A stretch of 6,813 nucleotides of DNA from assembly GCA_021786915.1 (NCBI GenBank), contig JAJYMP010000401.1, positions 1-6,813 on the forward strand, given 5' to 3'. Under the pieces are notes generated by a model. It saw nothing but the letters and a program-made list of their open reading frames with translations. It ran no database searches and had not been told where the DNA came from. Source of the DNA: Chloroflexota bacterium (GTDB lineage Bacteria; Chloroflexota; Limnocylindria; Limnocylindrales; CSP1-4). This document shows, one piece after another, positions 1 through 4,666 of the stretch; position 1 is the stretch's first letter; each line of letters opens with the position of its first letter. A program made the position numbers and the translations under genes.

Positions 1-863
1 GGGCAGGCAAGACGCTCCTCGCGCGCACGATCCCGTCGCTGCTCCCAGATCTCGACGACACGGCCGCGCTCGCCGCGACCATCGTGGCGTCGGTCGCCTC
101 CGAGGCGCCGGTCACGCAGCTCCAGCGGCGACCCCCGGTGAGGATGCCCCACCACACGGTGAGCTACGCGGGGATGGTTGGCGGCGGCCCGAGGCTGACG
201 CCCGGAGAGGTGACCCTCGCCGACCAGGGATGCCTTGTGTGCGACGAGCTGCCCGAGTTCGGTCGGGACGTGCTCGAGGCGCTGCGCCAGCCGCTGGAGG
301 AGGGGAGCGTCGCCGTGGTCCGCGTGGGCCGGTGGGCGACGTTCCCGGCACGCTTCACGTTCGTGGCAGCGATGAACCCGTGCCCGTGCGGCCGCCTCGG
401 GTCCGCCGCCGCGGCATGCACCTGCCCGCCGGGCGCGCCGCAGCGGTACCTGCGCCGCGTGTCGGGGCCCCTGCGAGACCGGATCGACCTCTGGGCGGCC
501 ATGGACCGGGTGCCCCCCGAACTCCTGCTCCGCGGGCCCGCGCCCGAGCGGTCGGCGGCGGTGGGCGAGCGGATCGCCGCGGCAAGGGGCCGCCAGCTCT
601 CGCGGAACGGCGGCGTCCCGAACGGGCGGCTGGGCGGGCGCGCGCTGCGCGAGGCGTGCGCGCTGGACGGACCCGCTGTCGCACGGGCGGTGCTCCTGTC
701 CGAGCGCGAAGGGCTCTCGGGGCGGGGAACCGACCGGCTGCTGCGCGTCGCGCGCACGATCGCGGACCTGGCCGGCCGACCGGCGGTGGGCACCGATGAC
801 CTCGACGAGGCCGCCCGCTTCCGGATCCCGGCTGACCGGTTCGCGCTGGGGCTGGCGGGCTGA
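1..863 (+). CDS. comM: YifB/ComM family Mg-chelatase-like AAA+ ATPase (5' partial)
   Basis: This is the C-terminal part (286 residues visible) of a YifB/ComM ATPase. The reading frame opens at base 3 with AGKT, the end of the Walker A loop, so the N-terminal Lon-like fold domain and the start of the ATPase lie outside the window. Visible landmarks are the MPHHT motif near residue 48, VGGG and PGE around 59-68, a Walker B segment LVCDELPEF (Asp81, Glu82), AMNPCPCG at about 124-130 with a second Cys pair (CTC) about 10 residues on, the SGPLRDRID motif near 155-163, and the C-terminal SGRGTDRLLRVARTIADL block typical of the Mg_chelatase_C domain. ComM homologues are hexameric helicases that promote branch migration during natural transformation; that role is family knowledge, not seen here. 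The TGA stop overlaps the dprA ATG (TGATG at 861-865), suggesting coupled expression. One small oddity is Cys before the Walker B Asp where Leu or Phe is usual. Family assignment is very secure. Confidence 0.95.
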   Translation, partial: AGKTLLARTIPSLLPDLDDTAALAATIVASVASEAPVTQLQRRPPVRMPHHTVSYAGMVGGGPRLTPGEVTLADQGCLVCDELPEFGRDVLEALRQPLEEGSVAVVRVGRWATFPARFTFVAAMNPCPCGRLGSAAAACTCPPGAPQRYLRRVSGPLRDRIDLWAAMDRVPPELLLRGPAPERSAAVGERIAAARGRQLSRNGGVPNGRLGGRALREACALDGPAVARAVLLSEREGLSGRGTDRLLRVARTIADLAGRPAVGTDDLDEAARFRIPADRFALGLAG

Positions 864-2161
864 TGCTCGGGGTGGGGCGGCGCGGGCCGCTGGGTCGCGT
901 TGCCGGCCCGGAGGCCGGTGGCGGGGCGTCGGCCGCGCCGCGCGCGCTCGATGAGCATGACGCCTGGGTCGTCCTCGCCGGGGCCCGGGGCGTGGGGCCG
1001 GTGACGTTCGAGCGGCTCCTCGCGACCTTCGGCAGCGCCGTTGGGGTGCTGCGCGCTGCCTGCGAGCCCGGCGCCGTGCCACGCCTCGTCGAGGGATCGG
1101 CCGCGCCCGACGCGCCGCCCGCATTGACCGTCGCCGCCGCGGCCACGGTCGTCGAGGCGGCCGCGGAGCCGGAGCGCGCGCTGGCGGCGGTGCGGCGGGC
1201 GGGCGTCACCGTGCTCACCCAGCTCGACGAGGCGTACCCGGGCCGACTCCGGCAGGTCGAGCTGCCGCCGCCAGTCCTGTTCGTGCGGGGCGAGGTGGCG
1301 GCACTGTCACCGGCCCACGCCGTGGCGGTGGTCGGCACTCGCCGGCCCACCTCCGTCGGACGGGCGACGGCCGGCAGGATCGCCGAGGCCATCGGGGCGC
1401 ATGGCGCCTCGGTGGTGTCCGGGCTCGCCTACGGGATCGATGCGGCCGCCCACCATGCCGCGGTGCGCCGTGGCGGGCCGACGGTCGCCGTGATCGGCGG
1501 CGGCCACGAGCACCTGTACCCGGCGGGGAACCGCGGCCTCGCCACCGCCATCGTCGAGGGAGGCGGCGCCGTGGTGACGGAGTTCTCCCCGGGCGTCGCG
1601 CCGAGCCGCGGCACGTTTCCGCGCCGGAACCGGATCATCAGCGGGCTGTCTGACGCCACGATCGTGGTGGAGGCGGGGGCTCGGAGCGGCGCCCTCACGA
1701 CTGCGGCCTGGGCGCTGGAGCAGGGCAGGGCGCTGTTCATCGTCCCCGGCCGCCTGGACGACCCGGCGGTCGCGGGCTCGCTCGCGTTCCTGCGCGAAGC
1801 AGGGTCCGAGGCCAGGGTCGTGGCCGGGATCGCGGAGCTCGTCGAGGACCTCGGGCTCGAGGACGTCGAGCTGCCGTGGGCGGCGGCCGCGACCCGGGAC
1901 GAACGCTCCGCCGCCGGTCTCGGGGCCGCGGAGGCGCTCTTGGCAGGTGCGCTGCGGCGCGGCGCCGGCAGCCCGGACGAGCTGGTCGCCGCCACGGGCC
2001 TGCCCGGCGCAGCGGTCCTCGCGGCGCTGACGACCCTCGAGCTCCGCGGCCTCGTGGTCGAGGTCCTGGGCCGCTATCAGCCCACGGGGCGCCTCGCGGA
2101 CCGCCCGACGCGACTGCCGCGGGGCATGGGCCAGGAGATCGCCGGGAGGCCAGCGGCCTAG
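863..2161 (+). CDS. dprA: DNA-processing protein DprA/Smf
   Basis: A 432-residue DprA, the cytoplasmic protein that binds incoming single-stranded DNA and loads RecA during transformation. After a Gly/Ala-rich N-terminus of about 28 residues comes a helix-hairpin-helix-like region (LAGARGVGPVTFERLLATFG, 38-57). The Rossmann-like DprA core spans about 120-325, with VAVVGTRRPT (154-163), SGLAYGIDAAAHHAA (186-200), VIGGGHEHLYPAGN (210-223), VTEFSPG (238-244), FPRRNRIISGLS (252-263), VVEAGARSGALTT (268-280) and FIVPG (292-296). A C-terminal winged-helix-like region follows (about 352-405), ending in LELRGLVVEVLGRYQP. After VPG the usual GTN/GSN-x-L-I signature is altered to AGSLAFLREAG, so Asn is missing. 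The chosen ATG overlaps the upstream stop; GTG at 872 is the only other nearby in-frame start, and I see no strong ribosome binding site, consistent with coupling to the gene before it. The length is slightly above the usual 360-400 because of the N-terminal extension. Confidence 0.96.
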   Translation: MLGVGRRGPLGRVAGPEAGGGASAAPRALDEHDAWVVLAGARGVGPVTFERLLATFGSAVGVLRAACEPGAVPRLVEGSAAPDAPPALTVAAAATVVEAAAEPERALAAVRRAGVTVLTQLDEAYPGRLRQVELPPPVLFVRGEVAALSPAHAVAVVGTRRPTSVGRATAGRIAEAIGAHGASVVSGLAYGIDAAAHHAAVRRGGPTVAVIGGGHEHLYPAGNRGLATAIVEGGGAVVTEFSPGVAPSRGTFPRRNRIISGLSDATIVVEAGARSGALTTAAWALEQGRALFIVPGRLDDPAVAGSLAFLREAGSEARVVAGIAELVEDLGLEDVELPWAAAATRDERSAAGLGAAEALLAGALRRGAGSPDELVAATGLPGAAVLAALTTLELRGLVVEVLGRYQPTGRLADRPTRLPRGMGQEIAGRPAA

Positions 2162-2415
2162 GCCTAGGCGCAGCCGAGGGCAGAGCGCCGTGCAGGCAAC
2201 CGAAGGCGACAGCCGCCGGGATGATCCACGGGCCGCCACGGGTTCGGTCGGGGGCCGAAGCCGGCGCCCGGCATGCTCGGGAGGGTGCAATGAGCGTGCC
2301 GGGGGGTGGACTAGCGCCCGACCGCGGTGTTACCCTCCGGCCAGCCCCGAGGGTCGTGCGCGCGAGCCCCGGGCTGTTGGCGCCGGCGTCCCCCGGTCGT
2401 CACAGGACTGACGCA
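2162..2415. other. 254-bp intergenic leader between dprA and the CAP-protein gene
   Basis: This is the only sizeable stretch without a supported gene. It begins with a tandem CCTAGG CCTAGG at the dprA stop (2157-2168) and contains a short GC hairpin (GCCGG-CGC-CCGGC, 2260-2272). It also has a strong Shine-Dalgarno-like GGGAGGG (2279-2285) in front of an in-frame ATG (2290), and a candidate promoter (2307-2336). I looked for c-di-AMP, c-di-GMP, cobalamin, SAM, SAH, glycine and fluoride riboswitch cores and for tRNA arms, and found none that fits. Whether the first 120 bases form a structured RNA cannot be decided by eye. Confidence 0.5.
2307..2336 (+). promoter_or_regulatory. Candidate sigma70-type promoter for the CAP-protein gene
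   Basis: TGGACT (2307-2312, four of six matches to TTGACA) lies 18 bases before TACCCT (2331-2336, fitting TAnnnT), and a TG one base upstream of the -10 hexamer (2328-2329) makes it an extended -10. Transcription would start near 2343, giving a leader of about 70 bases before the ATG at 2416. If real, this excludes the stronger-looking start at 2290, which lies upstream of it. Matches this loose are common by chance, so this is a suggestion only. Confidence 0.33.
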
Positions 2416-4083
2416 ATGGAGGACGACCGATTGCGGAAGCTCGGCCCGACCCTGCTCGCCCTGCCCGTGATCGGGCTCGTCTACTTGGCGCTCGCCGTCA
2501 AGTCGGCCGGCCGCCACAGGGCCCTTGGGTTCGTCGGTGTCGCCGGGCTCATCGCGGTCGCCCTGATGGCGGGGTCCCGCCCGGCGCCGAGCACCGCCAC
2601 CGCGCCCTCGGTCCCGCGCCCCGTCGCTGCACAGCTCCTGGATGCGGTCGTGACCGGCCATGGCCTCAAGGCGCCGATCACCATCGGCTTCGACGCACCC
2701 ATGGACGGTCCGTCGGTGGCCGCCGCCCTGCGCATGACCCCTGAGGCCGGGGTCACATTCTCCTGGGACAGCGCCGGCAGGACGCTCTCGATCGCCCCGG
2801 TGAAGGCCTGGGCGCCCGACACGCTGTACACGATCACCGTGGACGCCACCGCGCGGGCCGCGGACGGGGGCGCGCTCTCCTCGCCCGTCCGCGTGGTGAT
2901 CCTGACGGCCACGGGCGGCACGGCGACCCTCAGCCCGACCAAGACGGTCACCACCCGCGTGGCCCTCGACACCGCCTTCGCGATCCACCTCGACCGGGCC
3001 GTCGCCGTCGACGCCCTCCAGGCGGCGCTCCAGACGGACCCGGTGATCGCGGGCACGGTGACCGCCGGTGACAACAGCGGCGACTACTTGTTCACCCCCG
3101 ACGCCCCGCTGGCGGCCAACACTGCCTACAGCCTCTCCCTGGTGGACCTCGTTGACGGCGACGGGATCCCCTTCGTGACCGGCCCCTCCATCCAGGTCCG
3201 GACCGTCGTGGCGCCCGCGGTGGTCCGCTTCCGCCCCGTCGACGGCACCAAGAACGTCGAGCCGGCCGCGGTCCTGTCGGTCCGCTTCACCGACAAGATG
3301 AACCGCAGGACGACCTCCGCCGCCTTCGGGGTGGCGGCCGGGGGCAAGGCCGTTGCGGGCAAGGTCCGATGGGCCGAGTCCGACCACGTCCTCGTCTTCA
3401 CCCCGACCTCGGCTCTGCCGTACGGCGCGAAGGTCGTCATGACCGTGGCCGCCACCGCGACGTCGGCCGCCGGCGTCCCGATCGCCGAGGGCGCCACGGC
3501 CAGCGTCGCCGTCAAGGCCAAGCCGGCGGTCGTCAAGACGGTCGCGAAGACGACGACCACCAAGTCGACCAGCACGACGACCAAGCCCATCCCGATCCCG
3601 ACCGGGTCGGGCGGCACGGGCGGCGCGTCGGGGAGCTGGCACTCGGTCGAGGTCTACTACCTGGGCCTGATGAACTGCACCAGGACCGGCGGCTGGGTGA
3701 CCTCGACGGGCGCGTGCTCCTCACCCGGCGGACGGAACGTGGCGCCGCTCAAGCTGTCGTCGGGCATCAGCAACAACGTGTCGCGCCCGTACGCCAAGCT
3801 GCTCGCGACCCGCAACCTGTGCAACCACTGGTACGACGGCGCGCCCAGCGACCGGCTCCGCAGGGCGGGCTACACCAGCTACAACTGGGCCGAGAACATC
3901 GGCTGCGAGAACCTCTCGCCCTACAAGGCGGCGCTCGGCGACCACCTGTTCTTCCAGAGCGAGAAGCCCTACAACGGCGGCCACTATGTCAACCTGATGA
4001 ACGCCCTCTACACCGAGGCGGGCATCGGCATGTGGGTGGACCACGGGCGGGTGCGCCTGGTCATCGACTTCTACCGGCCGTAG
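2416..4083 (+). CDS. Membrane-anchored protein with three Ig-like (Big_5/SbsA-type) domains and a C-terminal CAP/SCP domain
   Basis: A 555-residue protein probably displayed outside the cell. Two hydrophobic segments (about 11-28 and 37-52), separated by a basic SAGRHR stretch, suggest a membrane hairpin or an anchor plus signal-like segment. Three repeats of about 100 residues follow (about 70-165, 166-263, 266-368), each with the SbsA Ig-like (Big_5) pattern: ITIGFDAPMD, then LSIAPVKAWAPDTLYTITV in the first; FAIHLDRAV, then YLFTPDAPLAANTAYSLSL in the second; LSVRFTDKMN, then LVFTPTSALPYGAKVVMTV in the third. A Lys/Thr then Pro/Gly linker (369-407) leads to a CAP domain (about 408-555). This keeps NHWYDG (His471), RLRRAGY, WAENIG (Glu493), QSEKP (Glu516) and GGHYVNLMN (His523), the His/Glu set expected in CAP pockets, and ends in GIGMW...VIDFYRP. 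Four Cys (421, 434, 469, 497) could form two disulfides. The molecular function of bacterial CAP proteins is generally unclear, so I assign none. ATG 2416 is preceded by AGGA (2404-2407); an alternative ATG at 2290 would add 42 low-complexity residues. Confidence 0.88.
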   Translation: MEDDRLRKLGPTLLALPVIGLVYLALAVKSAGRHRALGFVGVAGLIAVALMAGSRPAPSTATAPSVPRPVAAQLLDAVVTGHGLKAPITIGFDAPMDGPSVAAALRMTPEAGVTFSWDSAGRTLSIAPVKAWAPDTLYTITVDATARAADGGALSSPVRVVILTATGGTATLSPTKTVTTRVALDTAFAIHLDRAVAVDALQAALQTDPVIAGTVTAGDNSGDYLFTPDAPLAANTAYSLSLVDLVDGDGIPFVTGPSIQVRTVVAPAVVRFRPVDGTKNVEPAAVLSVRFTDKMNRRTTSAAFGVAAGGKAVAGKVRWAESDHVLVFTPTSALPYGAKVVMTVAATATSAAGVPIAEGATASVAVKAKPAVVKTVAKTTTTKSTSTTTKPIPIPTGSGGTGGASGSWHSVEVYYLGLMNCTRTGGWVTSTGACSSPGGRNVAPLKLSSGISNNVSRPYAKLLATRNLCNHWYDGAPSDRLRRAGYTSYNWAENIGCENLSPYKAALGDHLFFQSEKPYNGGHYVNLMNALYTEAGIGMWVDHGRVRLVIDFYRP

Positions 4084-4133
4084 GCGGGTCCTCCTGCGCA
4101 GCGGGACCATCGGCCCGGTGACGCAGGGGGCGC

Positions 4134-4149
4134 CGATCCCCGAGGATCG
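4134..4149 (+). promoter_or_regulatory. Perfect inverted repeat enclosing the ribosome binding site of the small unknown gene
   Basis: CGATCC and GGATCG (4134-4139 and 4144-4149) form a perfect 6-bp stem with a CCGA loop. The likely Shine-Dalgarno GAGGA (4142-4146) sits in the loop and the 3' arm, 7 bases before the GTG at 4154. Folded RNA would hide the ribosome binding site, so it could dampen translation or make it dependent on ribosomes finishing the upstream gene. The stem is short, and regulation is inference only. Confidence 0.35.
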
Positions 4150-4153
4150 CAGG

Positions 4154-4555
4154 GTGATCCGCAACGTCGTCATCCACGTCTCCAACGAGCAGCCGCTGCT
4201 GACCGACCTGTTCGACGTGCCGTCGCCCGCCGACGTCGGCCTCCTGTGCACCAATCTCCGCTCGATGGACGGCAAGCGACCGGTGTTCGTCGACAACGTG
4301 GAGAACACCTTCTTCTTCCCGTACCACGTCATCCGCTTCGTCGAGATCCCGGTCGGGGCCATCGACCGCCACGCGGCGGCATCGGGCGCCGGCGGCACGA
4401 TGGCGCGCGCGGCGGGCGACGACGCCATCGAGCCCGAGCCCGGGAGCCGTCTGCCGATGGTGATCGAGGCCGAGGCCGGGCCCGATACGGAGGACGAGGG
4501 ATCTGACCTCGGCGAGATCGACGAGGACTTCCTGCGCCGCATCCGGGACATCTAG
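4154..4555 (+). CDS. Small protein of unknown function with acidic C-terminal tail
   Basis: A 133-residue protein I cannot assign to a named family with confidence. Residues 1-66 look like a compact, beta-rich domain: alternating hydrophobic stretches NVVIHVS, PLLTDLF, VGLLCTNL, KRPVFVD, TFFFPYHVIRFVEIP, with a turn SMDGK at 37-41. That pattern would suit a small beta-barrel, but this is only an impression. Residues 67-118 are Ala/Gly-rich then acidic and probably disordered. The last 15 residues, GEIDEDFLRRIRDI with flanking acid, look like a short amphipathic helix that could dock on a partner. There is no signal peptide or membrane segment, so it is probably cytoplasmic. The GTG at 4154 is chosen because GAGGA lies 7 bases upstream; a GTG at 4118 would add 12 residues (TQGAPIPEDRR-type, low complexity) without a good ribosome binding site. 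It follows the CAP gene by 70 bases and is followed by a hairpin, so it may share the CAP gene's transcript. Confidence 0.75.
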   Translation: MIRNVVIHVSNEQPLLTDLFDVPSPADVGLLCTNLRSMDGKRPVFVDNVENTFFFPYHVIRFVEIPVGAIDRHAAASGAGGTMARAAGDDAIEPEPGSRLPMVIEAEAGPDTEDEGSDLGEIDEDFLRRIRDI

Positions 4556-4566
4556 CGGGCGGCTCG

Positions 4567-4598
4567 CTCGCCGGGCAGCGTCGCCTCCGCCCGGCGGG
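4567..4598 (+). terminator. GC-rich hairpin, candidate terminator after the small unknown gene
   Basis: CGCCGGGC (4569-4576) and GCCCGGCG (4589-4596) form a perfect 8-bp stem. It is extendable to 10 pairs (arms 4567-4576 and 4589-4598) by one U-G and one C-G pair, with a 12-base loop. It starts 11 bases after the TAG stop, where a terminator is expected. There is no T tract after it, so intrinsic termination would have to be of the U-less kind proposed for some high-GC bacteria. Its position before a separate -10-like element for topA supports a transcript boundary. Confidence 0.45.
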
Positions 4599-4650
4599 GA
4601 TCCGAGGCCGATGGCCAGAAGGCCGCAACTGCGGGCGAAGGGGCCGATGC

Positions 4651-4656
4651 TACACT
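4651..4656 (+). promoter_or_regulatory. Candidate -10 element for topA
   Basis: TACACT matches TAnnnT and four of six bases of TATAAT, and it stands out in very GC-rich surroundings. It ends 10 bases before the topA ATG, so transcription would begin about 0-4 bases before the start codon. No convincing -35 hexamer is visible at 16-19 bases (the region reads about AACTGC). The placement, with no ribosome binding site in between, is what a leaderless gene would show. Confidence 0.45.
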
Positions 4657-4666
4657 CCCGGCCGCC

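Noticed and set aside
2157..2168. Tandem CCTAGG CCTAGG at the dprA stop
   Set aside because: A 12-base repeat containing the stop codon; too short to distinguish from chance, and it has no terminator-like stem and tail.
2190..2272. Possible riboswitch or tRNA in the leader: GGCAACC resembling part of a SAM riboswitch, and GGTTCGGTC resembling a T arm
   Set aside because: The flanking SAM-type helices and core are not present, the T-loop-like sequence lacks the conserved A, and no acceptor, D or anticodon arms can be built around it.
355..2290. Overlapping long - strand frames opposite comM and dprA (355-1392 and 1307-2290)
   Set aside because: Same compositional effect. Neither has a domain or a plausible ribosome binding site, and both + strand genes are certain.
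3545..3610. Short repeats ACGACGACCA and ATCCCGATCCCGACC
   Set aside because: They encode the Thr/Lys and Pro linker of the CAP protein, where such low-complexity repeats are normal.
2311..3642. 443-codon open frame on the - strand opposite the CAP protein
   Set aside because: The translation is almost entirely Arg/Gly/Asp/Ala/Val low complexity, while the + strand shows clear Ig-like domains.
4087..4108. Possible terminator after the CAP gene (GGTCC ... GGACC enclosing CTGCGCAG)
   Set aside because: Only five outer pairs, a mismatched internal loop and no T tract. Much weaker than the hairpin at 4567-4598, so read-through into the small gene is more likely.
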